A DNA stretch of 64,000 bases. It comes from Flavobacterium enshiense DK69 (GTDB lineage: Bacteria; Bacteroidota; Bacteroidia; Flavobacteriales; Flavobacteriaceae). Positions within the stretch are counted from its first letter, which is position 1, and every line of letters begins with the position of its first letter. Below the pieces are notes generated by a model that searched no databases, was not told the origin of the DNA, and was given only the letters and a program-made list of their open reading frames with translations. The stretch lies in NCBI RefSeq assembly GCF_000498495.1, contig NZ_AVCS01000009.1, forward strand, positions 434,001-498,000, given 5' to 3'. This document shows positions 7,518 to 15,107 of the stretch, in pieces. The position numbers were made by a program, and so were the translations under genes.

Positions 7518-9197
7518 TTAATTTCCAATCAATACTCCGGAAACATTCCAGGCGCTAAACCCAGTTCCTTCAGGAGCGCCTTGAGGTATTTTTACGCGTA
7601 TAGTATGTTTTCCGGCTTTCAAATCACCTAACTCAATCAGGTTGGGATTGGTTACCATGCCCGGGCACCAATTGGAACGGCTGTAGTCGGAAGAGGATAA
7701 TCCGTTAGGGAAGTTCCCCGATGCAGGATTAAACAAACGATAAGACCCGCAATCCTGTCTCCACGGAACAAAACTGAAAGTTTCTTTCTCATCCAAAAGA
7801 ATGGTATTTTTCTTTTGCACAAATTCATCGCCGTTTTCCCAGCCTCCATGTCCAGTAGTGATGTAACGAAGTTTAGCATTCTTAACGTCTTTGTCAAGTG
7901 TAAACGCAACTAAAAGTCCGTTGTCATTGTTGAACATTGTTGCGTATTCCTGTCCCGCCATTTCCATGATATTGGTAGTGTTGAAAAGGGGGAGGGTAAA
8001 AGTGTTTTTTACAGGTTGATTTTCTTCATTGTGAATGGTAATGTGCATGGAAACTTTATGTCCGCCTTTATCATAGTTTCCGATAAAAGTGCCTACCCAA
8101 AGTTCTTTATTGCTGAGCTGAGAATACAACTCTGAGATGTCCTGACGGTAAGGGACTATTTCATGCCACTTTTTATCTTTTAATTCTATATGGTTATACT
8201 GTTTGATGCCAAAAGGTGTAAAGAAACGCATCAGTTCAAGTAGCGAGGTATAATCGTCTGTACTTACAACTCCCTGATATTTTTTTCCGTTCCCGTTTTC
8301 GTAAATCGGAAGGGTTTTAGCGCCATTTTTTAAACCATCCATGAAAGATACTTTCTCATCCATCGGAATCACAAAAACAGAACCGGTGCGGTCGTAAGCA
8401 TCTCCGTTGGATTGTTCCGAAACATCCACAAAAATCTGGCTGCCGCTTTTTATCTCAGGGAATTTTATTTTTCTCAGGATGATGGTCCCGTTTGCAAATC
8501 GTAAAATACTGTCGTTCGATTTTGAAGCATCCGAAAAGTTGATGACTTCGTTCTCAAAAACTGATATAGCTGTGAAACGGCTTTTCCATAACAAATCGCG
8601 ATACGTTAATGGATCAACGTTTTTACCGGTAGTAGGGATGAGACTGGAAGTGTTTAGTTTTTTTACTGTTTCTATTTTGGAGGCCGCTACAGTATAATTT
8701 CCGTTACGTACCATCTCTAAAACCAATCCAAGGTCTTGTCCTAAAACGGTTGGGGCACCTTTTACTTTTAATTCATCGGTGTACCAAAGTTCTATAGTGT
8801 TCGAGTTGATAACGGTTTTTGCTTTTTTGCATTTGTGACCCAAAATTGTTTTGGTGTCTGGTGTTATTTCAAACGATTGTTTGGCTATGGCAACGCTGTC
8901 TGTAGTTGATGTTGTCTTTGTCGCAGATAGATTAGCCACCTGAACAAAATTGTTCTTAGGTCGGTTAACAATAGTCTGTTCAAAAGGGAAATCTGCTTTT
9001 TTGGTGTTTATTTTTTCGGAAGTTATTACTGTTTGGACGTCATTAGCAAATACCAATATAGGATCCTGATTTTCGATCAGTTTTCCGTTGGAACTTTTTA
9101 AATAAGTTATTTTTATTCCGTTAGCCTGTTTGGGCTTGTTTTGTCCGAAGGCTGACAGGAATCCGCAGAAAATCAAAATTGTAAGATTTTTTTTCAT
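7518..9197 (-). CDS. secreted GLPGLI-like/PNGase F-like fusion protein
   Basis: From the ATG at 9197 the protein is 559 residues with a signal peptide (MKKNLTILIF..., ending SAFGQ). A longer frame opens at a GTG at 9218, but that overlaps the -7 box and is unlikely. The N-terminal half resembles the GLPGLI family: LGHKCKKA, then LGQDLGLVLEM where the family usually has GLPGLILE. The C-terminal half resembles peptide-N-glycosidase F: AYDRTGSVFV aligns with the WDRYANVYV region holding the PNGase F catalytic Asp, GWENGDEF lies where its glutamate region is expected, and SNWCPGMV matches its GWCPGM segment. It may release N-glycans from glycoproteins outside the cell, but catalysis is inferred from short motifs. 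Confidence 0.78.
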   Translation of the reverse strand: MKKNLTILIFCGFLSAFGQNKPKQANGIKITYLKSSNGKLIENQDPILVFANDVQTVITSEKINTKKADFPFEQTIVNRPKNNFVQVANLSATKTTSTTDSVAIAKQSFEITPDTKTILGHKCKKAKTVINSNTIELWYTDELKVKGAPTVLGQDLGLVLEMVRNGNYTVAASKIETVKKLNTSSLIPTTGKNVDPLTYRDLLWKSRFTAISVFENEVINFSDASKSNDSILRFANGTIILRKIKFPEIKSGSQIFVDVSEQSNGDAYDRTGSVFVIPMDEKVSFMDGLKNGAKTLPIYENGNGKKYQGVVSTDDYTSLLELMRFFTPFGIKQYNHIELKDKKWHEIVPYRQDISELYSQLSNKELWVGTFIGNYDKGGHKVSMHITIHNEENQPVKNTFTLPLFNTTNIMEMAGQEYATMFNNDNGLLVAFTLDKDVKNAKLRYITTGHGGWENGDEFVQKKNTILLDEKETFSFVPWRQDCGSYRLFNPASGNFPNGLSSSDYSRSNWCPGMVTNPNLIELGDLKAGKHTIRVKIPQGAPEGTGFSAWNVSGVLIGN

Positions 9198-9217
9198 TTT
9201 TTTATAGAGTTGGTTCA

Positions 9218-9225
9218 CAAAGATA
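9218..9225 (-). promoter_or_regulatory. -7 box for the PNGase-like gene
   Basis: On the minus strand this reads TATCTTTG, a full match to TAnnTTTG, about 20 nt before the ATG at 9197. It supports that ATG over the upstream GTG. No good -33 TTTG is visible. Confidence 0.6.
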
Positions 9226-9262
9226 ATTTTTTTTCCTACATTCGTTTTTCATTTTATACGCC

Positions 9263-10531
9263 ATGCAGGAAGATTTTTTACACCACATCTGGCAATACAG
9301 AAAGTTTGCCTATGAACACTTATATACTTTTAGAGGAGATGAACTCCGTATTCTTCATCCGGGCCATAATCTGAAAAAAGCCGGCCCTGATTTTTTCAAT
9401 GCTCAGATTTTTATCGGAAATCAAAAATGGGCAGGCAATATTGAAATCCACCTCAAATCTTCCGATTGGTATATCCATCATCATGAAAACGATCCGGCTT
9501 ATGATGCCGTAATCCTGCACGTTGTCTGGGAACACGATACCGATGTTTTTCGCGCAGATAACACCGAGATTCCGGTTTTGGAATTGCAGCACTATGTGGA
9601 GAAGGAAATTCTTGAGAGTTATTATTCTCTTTCCTCAACTAAATCATGGATTTATTGTGAAAAAGATTTAGCTTCTATCGATAGATTCGTCCTAAAAAAA
9701 TGGCAGGAACGGTTGTTTTTTGATAGGCTCGAACGAAAAGCGCTTCTCATGCATGAACAATTGTTCAATAACAAAAATGATTGGGAAGCAACCTTGTTCT
9801 GTTTTCTGGCAAAGAATTTTGGTCTGAATTCCAACGGCGATTCCTTCTTTGCTATTGCTGCTAGCATTCCGTTTTCGATTATGCGTAAGGAAAAAGACGA
9901 AGTTAAAAATCTGGAAGCCTTGTTTTTCGGGAGAGCTGGAATGCTGGAAGAAGAAAAACAGGATGTTTATTATAATGATCTGAAGAACCGTTGGTGTTAT
10001 TTGTCTGATAAGTACCAATTGGATAAAGTTTTTATAGCTCCAGTTCAGTTTTTTAAACTTCGTCCTGATAATTTCCCAACAATCCGTTTGGCTCAACTGG
10101 CGCAATTATACCATCAACAGGAGAATTTGTTTTCCAAAATGATGGCTTCAGAATCCGTTTCGGTTTTCTATGGCATTTTTGATGTGAAGGTTTCTGATTA
10201 TTGGCAGGCCCATTATCAGTTTGATAAAGAAAGTCCGAAGAAACGAAAGGGATTAACTTCTTCCTTTGTGGACTTGTTGATCATTAATACCATCATTCCA
10301 CTCCGGTTTGCTTTTGAAAAGCATTTGGGGGAAGAAGATGCTGATGATTTGATCGGTTTTTTGGAAGAAATAGAAGCTGAAAAAAATGTCATCATCGATA
10401 AGTTTTCAAATTTTGGAATCCGTTCCGAAAACGCTTTTGATTCTCAAACACTGCTACAGTTGAAAAATGAGTATTGCAATGTAAAAAAATGTTTGCAGTG
10501 CGAAATAGGTATTGAATTGTTAAAGAAATAA
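9263..10531 (+). CDS. DUF2851 family protein
   Basis: This 422-residue soluble protein matches the Bacteroidota family DUF2851. The characteristic N-terminus has HHIWQYRKF, then KKAGPDFFNAQI near residue 40 and GNIEIHLKSSDWYIHHHENDPAYD near 60-83, ending with cysteines (CNVKKCLQC). There is no signal peptide or membrane segment. The N-terminal region, with G-(N/D)-hEhH and conserved Asp and His residues, is reminiscent of a nuclease-like metal site, but this is speculation. It starts a co-oriented run with the PspC-like and helix-hairpin-helix genes at short spacing (13 and 11 nt), so these three are probably co-transcribed. The function is unknown. Confidence 0.85.
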   Translation: MQEDFLHHIWQYRKFAYEHLYTFRGDELRILHPGHNLKKAGPDFFNAQIFIGNQKWAGNIEIHLKSSDWYIHHHENDPAYDAVILHVVWEHDTDVFRADNTEIPVLELQHYVEKEILESYYSLSSTKSWIYCEKDLASIDRFVLKKWQERLFFDRLERKALLMHEQLFNNKNDWEATLFCFLAKNFGLNSNGDSFFAIAASIPFSIMRKEKDEVKNLEALFFGRAGMLEEEKQDVYYNDLKNRWCYLSDKYQLDKVFIAPVQFFKLRPDNFPTIRLAQLAQLYHQQENLFSKMMASESVSVFYGIFDVKVSDYWQAHYQFDKESPKKRKGLTSSFVDLLIINTIIPLRFAFEKHLGEEDADDLIGFLEEIEAEKNVIIDKFSNFGIRSENAFDSQTLLQLKNEYCNVKKCLQCEIGIELLKK

Positions 10532-10544
10532 TTACATTTGTATT

Positions 10545-10772
10545 ATGGGATTGATAACCAATATACGTCACTTTTTCGAGAAACACGGTTTCGAAGTGTC
10601 TTCCCGTTTGGCGGATCGCCTTGGTATGAGAACCACGAGCGTTCGTCTTTTTTTTATTTACATTTCTTTTTTTACTGTCGGACTTTGGTTTGGAGTGTAT
10701 CTGACACTTGCTTTTTTATTCAAACTGAAAGACATGGTTTATACCAAGCGCAGTTCTGTTTTTGATTTGTAA
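10545..10772 (+). CDS. small PspC-like membrane protein
   Basis: This 75-residue protein has an amphipathic N-terminus (ITNIRHFFEKHGFEVSSRLADRLGM) and then one long hydrophobic segment (about residues 34-62). It matches short PspC-domain proteins of Flavobacteriaceae, in which a helix-turn-helix-like start (RLADRLGMRTTSVRLFFIY) leads into the membrane segment. An overlapping frame from 10538 gives a protein of the same length without this pattern and is a shadow. The gene lies 13 nt after DUF2851 and 11 nt before the helix-hairpin-helix gene. It may take part in envelope stress sensing as PspC does elsewhere, but the rest of a Psp system is not here. Confidence 0.75.
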   Translation: MGLITNIRHFFEKHGFEVSSRLADRLGMRTTSVRLFFIYISFFTVGLWFGVYLTLAFLFKLKDMVYTKRSSVFDL

Positions 10773-10783
10773 ATCCCTCTATC

Positions 10784-11668
10784 ATGAAAATTACATCTGA
10801 TTTTAAATACACCCGCGAACAGCGGAGTGGGATCGTTGTGCTTATTTTATTGATGATAATTGTTCAGTTGGCCTATTGCTTTTATTTCTCGGAAATCACT
10901 TTTTCAGGTCAATCGGAAAGTAAAGAAGCAAAAGAATGGCTGGCTTTACAGTCGGAAATAGATAGCCTGAAAATTGAAAAGAGCACCGTTAAGTACAAGG
11001 TCTATCCGTTTAATCCCAATTTTATTTCTGATTTCAAGGGGTATACGCTGGGGATGTCTGTTGCCGAGATTGATCGTTTGCATAAATTTCGAGAAGGGAA
11101 TCGATTTGTGAATTCCGCCGCCGAATTTCAAAAAGTTACCATGGTTTCCGATAAACTGCTGGCCAGCATGACTCCTTATTTTAAGTTTCCGGATTGGGTG
11201 AAAAATAAAGCTAATCACGATTTCGATTCTCGTTATTCGAAGAAAACAATCGATAAAAAGGCTAAGATAATTGTGGAGGATATTAATATGGCTTCCCAAG
11301 AAGATTTGATGAAGGTTTATGGAATCGGTACGGCGCTTTCAGAACGAATTTTAAAAGAACGTGAAAAACTGGGGGCTTTTGTGTCGATGAAACAATTGGA
11401 TGATGTTTGGGGGCTTTCACCGGAAGTCATTGTAAACATCAATGAGTATTTTTCTGTTTTGTCTTCCCCGAATGTCAAGAAGATTGATGTCAATGAGGCT
11501 TCTGTAAAAGAGTTGTCCCAATTTCCGTTTTTTAAATATCATCTTGCTAAGGAAATTGTGACTTACAGAAGCATGCAGGGTACTATAAAAGGGAAAGACG
11601 ATTTAAGAAAAATTAAAGATTTTCCTATTGATAAAGTTGATATAATTGCCTTATATTTGGCCTTTTAA
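10784..11668 (+). CDS. membrane-anchored helix-hairpin-helix (ComEA-like) protein
   Basis: This 294-residue protein has one N-terminal membrane segment (about residues 17-35) and then a soluble part with repeated helix-hairpin-helix motifs. EDINMASQEDLMKVYGIGTALSERILKERE lies near residues 165-195, and VNEASVKELSQFPFFKYHLAKEIVTYR is near 240-267. The layout resembles ComEA, which binds incoming DNA in the periplasm during transformation. In Flavobacteriaceae such proteins are generally annotated only as helix-hairpin-helix domain proteins, and no other competence gene is nearby. It is likely to bind DNA on the periplasmic side or to mediate protein contacts. It is the third gene of the DUF2851 run. 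Confidence 0.8.
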   Translation: MKITSDFKYTREQRSGIVVLILLMIIVQLAYCFYFSEITFSGQSESKEAKEWLALQSEIDSLKIEKSTVKYKVYPFNPNFISDFKGYTLGMSVAEIDRLHKFREGNRFVNSAAEFQKVTMVSDKLLASMTPYFKFPDWVKNKANHDFDSRYSKKTIDKKAKIIVEDINMASQEDLMKVYGIGTALSERILKEREKLGAFVSMKQLDDVWGLSPEVIVNINEYFSVLSSPNVKKIDVNEASVKELSQFPFFKYHLAKEIVTYRSMQGTIKGKDDLRKIKDFPIDKVDIIALYLAF

Positions 11669-11714
11669 AACAAATAAACAAACTATTGTAAGATAGTTAA
11701 ATAATTCCAACTGT

Positions 11715-12887
11715 ATGAATTCATTATACTTTACCGAAGAGCATCAATTATTTAGAGAGAGTTTGCGAGATTTTTTGCAAAAAGAAGTCGTTCCTCATAT
11801 TGAAAAATGGGAAAAAACTGGGACGATAGAACGATTTATATGGAAAAAATTTGGTGAAATGGGCTTCTTCGGCTTGCGTTATCCTGAGGCTTATGGCGGA
11901 TTGAATTTGGATTTATTTTACACGGTTATCTTTTTAGAGGAACTGCAAAAAATCAAATCCGGAGGTTTTGCTGCAGCTATGTGGGCGCATACTTATTTAG
12001 CGATGACTCATTTAAATGCCGAAGGAGATGAGCGGATTAAACAAGATTATTTAGCGCCAAGTATATCTGGTGATAAAATTGGGGCTTTATGTATTACAGA
12101 GCCTTTTGGAGGTAGTGATGTGGCGGGTATGCGTACAACGGCCGTGAAAAGCGGTGACAAGTATATCATTAACGGTTCTAAAACATTCATAACAAACGGA
12201 GTTTATGCTGATTATTATGTTGTAGCGGCCAAAACAAATTCAGAACTTGGAAATAAGGGGATAAGTATGTTTTTGGTGGATGCTAATCTGGAAGGAATAT
12301 CTGCTACTAAACTTGATAAATTAGGCTGGAGAGCATCTGATACAGCCGAAATCGCATTTGATAATGTTGAGATTTCTGAAGAAAATTTAATGGGAGAGGA
12401 AGGAAAAGGATTCCCGTACATTATGCAACATTTTGCCTTGGAGCGATTAATTATGGCTATTAATGCACATGCAAGTGCTGAGTATGCAATTGAATACACT
12501 TTAGAGTACATGTCGGAGCGCGAAGCTTTTGGAAGAACAATCGATAAGTTCCAGGCATTAAGACATACAATTGTTGAGCATGCAACGGATGTAGAGCATT
12601 GTAAATTGTTTAATTATGCTACTGTAGCCCGATTGGATAAAGGGGAATACGTAGTGAAAGAAGCAACTATGGCTAAATTGAAGTCAACAAAAGTGGCTGA
12701 TGAAACTATTTATAGTTGTTTACAGATGCTGGGAGGTTATGGCTATATGGAGGAGTATCCATTAGCGCGCTTATTAAGAGATAGTCGTTTAGGGCCAATC
12801 GGAGGTGGGACTTCGGAGATCTTAAAAGAAATTTTGTCTAAAATGATTATTGATAAGCAGGATTATAAACCGGCTGTAAAACATTAG
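11715..12887 (+). CDS. acyl-CoA dehydrogenase family protein
   Basis: This 390-residue flavoprotein has the full acyl-CoA dehydrogenase architecture: an N-terminal helical domain, a middle beta domain (ALCITEPFGGSDVAGMRT near 122-140 and NGSKTFITNG near 153-162), and a C-terminal helical domain (MLGGYGYMEEYPLAR near 336-350, then GGGTSEI). The position that carries the catalytic Glu in medium-chain enzymes (YEGT) is Gly here (GGGT). The candidate base is instead the Glu of ALERL near residue 243, as in isovaleryl- and long-chain enzymes. It oxidises an acyl-CoA to the enoyl-CoA with FAD. The acyl chain is not known. It stands alone with its own terminator. Confidence 0.93.
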   Translation: MNSLYFTEEHQLFRESLRDFLQKEVVPHIEKWEKTGTIERFIWKKFGEMGFFGLRYPEAYGGLNLDLFYTVIFLEELQKIKSGGFAAAMWAHTYLAMTHLNAEGDERIKQDYLAPSISGDKIGALCITEPFGGSDVAGMRTTAVKSGDKYIINGSKTFITNGVYADYYVVAAKTNSELGNKGISMFLVDANLEGISATKLDKLGWRASDTAEIAFDNVEISEENLMGEEGKGFPYIMQHFALERLIMAINAHASAEYAIEYTLEYMSEREAFGRTIDKFQALRHTIVEHATDVEHCKLFNYATVARLDKGEYVVKEATMAKLKSTKVADETIYSCLQMLGGYGYMEEYPLARLLRDSRLGPIGGGTSEILKEILSKMIIDKQDYKPAVKH

Positions 12888-12922
12888 TAGATTTAATTAA
12901 GAGAACAGAAAATAGAAATGAG

Positions 12923-12957
12923 AGCCAAGATGCAAAAGATTGTGTCTTGGCTTTTTT
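12923..12957 (+). terminator. terminator after acyl-CoA dehydrogenase gene
   Basis: AGCCAAGA (12923-12930) pairs with TCTTGGCT (12945-12952) across a 14-nt loop and is followed by a T6 run. Confidence 0.85.
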
Positions 12958-13052
12958 GTTTGATATTGACTTAAAACAATGATAAAGCAAGGAGATCTAT
13001 CTATGTTCTTTTCTCTTTGTTCTTTTTTCTTTTTTAATTCAAAATAAAGTTA

Positions 13053-13060
13053 TAGTTTTG
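13053..13060 (+). promoter_or_regulatory. -7 box of the rpsU promoter
   Basis: TAGTTTTG matches TAnnTTTG exactly and is followed by GC, as in several strong flavobacterial promoters. No clean TTTG is seen at the right distance upstream. The predicted leader is about 25 nt and contains the strong Shine-Dalgarno sequence. Confidence 0.6.
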
Positions 13061-13073
13061 CAGCCTAAATGAG

Positions 13074-13081
13074 AGGAGGTG
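13074..13081 (+). promoter_or_regulatory. rpsU: unusually strong Shine-Dalgarno sequence of rpsU
   Basis: AGGAGGTG lies 8 nt before the rpsU ATG and is fully complementary to the 3' end of 16S rRNA. No other gene in this window has such a site. In Flavobacterium the ribosome normally hides its anti-SD, with bS21 among the proteins involved, so a strong SD on the bS21 gene itself fits autoregulation. Confidence 0.9.
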
Positions 13082-13089
13082 TCTAAACA

Positions 13090-13284
13090 ATGTTAATTAT
13101 CCCAATTAAAGACGGAGAAAATATCGATAGAGCATTAAAGCGCTATAAGAGAAAATTCGACAAAACAGGAACTGTTCGTCAGTTAAGAGCACGTCAGGCG
13201 TTTACTAAGCCATCTGTGACAAGAAGAGCTCAAATTCAAAAAGCACAATATATTCAAGGACTAAGAGATTCTTTAGAAGCATAG
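13090..13284 (+). CDS. rpsU: 30S ribosomal protein bS21
   Basis: This 64-residue basic protein matches bS21: an IPIKDGENIDRALKRYKRKFD start, an RQLRARQAFTKPS middle and a basic helix. It binds the platform of the 30S subunit next to the 16S rRNA 3' end. In Flavobacterium and relatives, bS21 with bS6 and bS18 is reported to sequester the anti-Shine-Dalgarno, which explains why SD sequences are rare in this phylum. The gene has its own promoter and ends in a hairpin that overlaps the promoter of xerC. Confidence 0.97.
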   Translation: MLIIPIKDGENIDRALKRYKRKFDKTGTVRQLRARQAFTKPSVTRRAQIQKAQYIQGLRDSLEA

Positions 13285-13305
13285 TCTTTTTTGAATAATA
13301 ATATT

Positions 13306-13352
13306 ACCGTTAGTATATGAAGTTTTTTAACTTTGTGACTAACGGTTTTTTT
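13306..13352 (+). terminator. rpsU terminator overlapping the xerC promoter
   Basis: ACCGTTAGT (13306-13314) pairs perfectly with ACTAACGGT (13338-13346). An inner AAGTT/AACTT stem stacks inside, and T7 (13346-13352) abuts the xerC ATG at 13353. The inner part also contains TAACTTTG (13328-13335), an exact -7 box. Confidence 0.8.
13328..13335 (+). promoter_or_regulatory. -7 box of the xerC promoter within the terminator hairpin
   Basis: TAACTTTG matches TAnnTTTG. A start about 6-7 nt downstream would leave a leader of about 10-12 nt. No good -33 TTTG is seen at the usual spacing, so this is a moderate call. Confidence 0.5.
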
Positions 13353-14249
13353 ATGGTTTCTACTCAACAAGCATATTGCGATTATCTTCAGAAAGAGAAA
13401 AATTATTCTCATCACACACTTACGGCATATCTTAACGATGTTTCTGAGTTTGAAAAATTCCTCGGCGAACATGATTCAGATGTAACTTTGGAGTCGGTTG
13501 ATTATTCTCAGGTACGCAGTTGGATTGTTTCTCTGGTGGAAAACGGTATTTCCAATACTTCGGTTAACCGTAAAATATCATCGCTAAAATCGTTTTATAA
13601 ATTTCTTTTAAAGACGAAGCAGATTGAGGAAAATCCGATTCAGAAGCATAAGTCCTTAAAAACACCCAAGAAGGTGCAGATTCCTTTTTCGGAAAAAGAA
13701 CTTGAGCTGGTGTTTGAGGAAAATGACTATCCGGATGATTTTGAGGGGATTCGCAATCGGTTAATTATTGAGCTTTTTTATGCTACCGGGATGCGTCGGG
13801 CTGAATTGATTGCGCTTGACATGGGAAATTACAGCGCTTACGGCAAAACAATTAAGGTGTTAGGGAAGCGGAATAAGGAGCGGGTTCTTCCGCTTCTTGA
13901 GTGTACCGTTGCGTTATTAAATCGTTATATTATTGAGAGAAATCGACTAACTACAATCGCAGATCGCAATTTGTTAATATTGAATAAAAACGGTCATAAA
14001 ATAAGTGAATCGTTTGTTTATCGATTAATAAATGATTACTTTAGTACTGTCTCTGAAAAAACAAAGAAGAGTCCCCACGTTCTTAGGCACACATTTGCAA
14101 CCCATTTGCTTAACAATGGTGCCGATTTAAATTCAGTAAAAGAATTGTTAGGTCACGCAAGTTTATCTTCCACTCAAATCTACACGCACAGCAGTTTGTC
14201 TGAATTGAAGCGAGTTTATCAAGATGCTCACCCGCGAAACCGAAAATAA
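13353..14249 (+). CDS. xerC: tyrosine recombinase XerC/XerD
   Basis: From the ATG at 13353 the protein is 298 residues, the usual Xer length. A frame start 12 codons upstream (13317) lies inside the terminator hairpin and before the -7 box, so it is rejected. The N-terminal SAM-like core-binding domain (about 1-90) is followed by the catalytic domain with Arg148 (TGMRRAEL), Lys172 (GKRNKER), His242 and Arg245 (SPHVLRHTF), His268 (LLGHAS) and the nucleophile Tyr277 (QIYTH). The numbering follows XerD closely. It resolves chromosome dimers at dif with its partner. XerC and XerD cannot be told apart reliably here. It lies between two translation genes, rpsU and hpf. Confidence 0.92.
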   Translation: MVSTQQAYCDYLQKEKNYSHHTLTAYLNDVSEFEKFLGEHDSDVTLESVDYSQVRSWIVSLVENGISNTSVNRKISSLKSFYKFLLKTKQIEENPIQKHKSLKTPKKVQIPFSEKELELVFEENDYPDDFEGIRNRLIIELFYATGMRRAELIALDMGNYSAYGKTIKVLGKRNKERVLPLLECTVALLNRYIIERNRLTTIADRNLLILNKNGHKISESFVYRLINDYFSTVSEKTKKSPHVLRHTFATHLLNNGADLNSVKELLGHASLSSTQIYTHSSLSELKRVYQDAHPRNRK

Positions 14250-14280
14250 TTCAAAGTGTAACCAAATAAAAATTTTTATT

Positions 14281-14583
14281 ATGAAGGTAAATGTTCATGC
14301 TGTTAATTTTAACATTGACAGAAAATTGGTAGATTTTGTTCAGGAACGATTAGATAAGTTGGAAAAGTATTATGACAGGGTGGTGTCTTCCGACGTTTTC
14401 TTGAAGTTGGATAACACGAGTGATAAAGAAAATAAAATAGTTGAAGTGAAGATTATGGTGCCGGGGGATGATTTTATAGTTAAAAAACAAAGTAAGTCTT
14501 TTGAGGAGGCGGTCGATTTATCGGTGGATTCTTTGGAGCGTCTTTTGTTGAAGAGAAAAGAAAAAATCAGAGCACATGCTTAA
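14281..14583 (+). CDS. hpf: ribosome hibernation-promoting factor (short HPF/YfiA family)
   Basis: This 100-residue protein has the beta-alpha-beta-beta-beta-alpha fold of the HPF/RaiA family. VNVHAVNFNIDRKLVDFVQERLDKLEKYYD forms the first strand and helix, and KQSKSFEEAVDLSVDSLERLLLKRKEK the basic last helix. It is the short form, without the long C-terminal dimerisation domain. It should bind the 30S decoding site and inactivate ribosomes in stationary phase. A longer frame opening at 14224 overlaps the end of xerC; the ATG at 14281 gives the family's normal N-terminus. It is followed by the hairpin and promoter of the tRNA operon. Confidence 0.92.
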   Translation: MKVNVHAVNFNIDRKLVDFVQERLDKLEKYYDRVVSSDVFLKLDNTSDKENKIVEVKIMVPGDDFIVKKQSKSFEEAVDLSVDSLERLLLKRKEKIRAHA

Positions 14584-14611
14584 AAAAAATAAAAAAAAAG
14601 AGAAAAATTAT

Positions 14612-14641
14612 TTTGATTAAAAAATAAAATCTCTACATTTG
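14612..14641 (+). promoter_or_regulatory. consensus promoter of the tRNA-tuf operon
   Basis: TTTG (14612-14615), an 18-nt spacer, and TACATTTG (14634-14641) together make a perfect Bacteroidota housekeeping promoter, followed by GCAG. It is the best promoter in the window and fits a heavily expressed tRNA and EF-Tu transcript. Confidence 0.88.
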
Positions 14642-14643
14642 CA

Positions 14644-14670
14644 GTCCGTTAGAAATAGCGGGCTTTTTTT
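14644..14670 (+). terminator. hairpin plus T-tract: hpf terminator or leader hairpin
   Basis: GTCCGTTA (14644-14651) pairs with TAGCGGGC (14656-14663), including two GT pairs, around a GAAA loop and before T7. It begins 2 nt after the -7 box. Transcripts from that promoter would probably start inside the first arm, while read-through from hpf would carry the whole hairpin. Confidence 0.65.
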
Positions 14671-14679
14671 ATTGTAGTT

Positions 14680-14753
14680 GCCGGTGTAGCTCAGCTGGCT
14701 AGAGCAGCTGATTTGTAATCAGCAGGTCGTGGGTTCGAGTCCCTCCATCGGCT
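14680..14753 (+). tRNA. tRNA-Thr (TGT anticodon)
   Basis: This is a 74-nt cloverleaf with acceptor arms GCCGGTG/CATCGGC, D-arm TAGCTCAGCTGGCTAGAGCAG, anticodon stem GCTGA/TCAGC and loop TTTGTAA giving TGT. The T-arm is GTGGGTTCGAGTCCCTC and the discriminator is T. CCA is not encoded. It is the first gene of the operon. Confidence 0.96.
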
Positions 14754-14786
14754 CTGGTTTTTAAGTAACGAAAAATAAAAGAAGTT

Positions 14787-14868
<82 letters not shown>

Positions 14869-14983
14869 CAAGCTTTTGATAAGAAGTTGTCTGAAATTTT
14901 GCTTACGGGTAATTTTTTCAAAAGTTTGAGTAAGGTAGCGCCTTACGGGATCACCGACCTGGCGGGAGGTAATCCAAATCCTT
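14869..14983 (+). other. 115-nt spacer where tRNA-Gly lies in the E. coli tufB operon
   Basis: No intact tRNA is visible. CTTACGGG occurs twice, 40 nt apart (14902-14909 and 14942-14949), and GTAAGG/CCTTAC (14930-14946) forms a small hairpin. In E. coli the order is thrU, tyrU, glyT, thrT, tufB, so this gap falls at the place of glyT. Confidence 0.6.
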
Positions 14984-15055
14984 GCCGGTGTAGCTCAGGG
15001 GTAGAGTGCTTCCTTGGTAAGGAAGAGGTCACGGGTTCAAATCCCGTCATTGGCT
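14984..15055 (+). tRNA. tRNA-Thr (GGT anticodon)
   Basis: This is a 72-nt cloverleaf with acceptor GCCGGTG/CATTGGC, anticodon stem CTTCC/GGAAG and loop TTGGTAA giving GGT. The T-arm is ACGGGTTCAAATCCCGT and the discriminator is T. It lies 52 nt before tuf. Confidence 0.96.
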
Positions 15056-15107
15056 CAATTTGAATATTTGAACACTAATTATATAACTAAGATTAAATTA
15101 TTAAATC

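Noticed and set aside
9198..9218. GTG start at 9218 for the PNGase-like gene
   Set aside because: The codon overlaps the TATCTTTG -7 box and would precede the transcript start; the ATG at 9197 gives a normal signal peptide.
10538..10765. Alternative frame over the PspC-like gene
   Set aside because: It is the same length but aromatic-rich with scattered Cys and lacks the PspC-like pattern seen in the 10545 frame.
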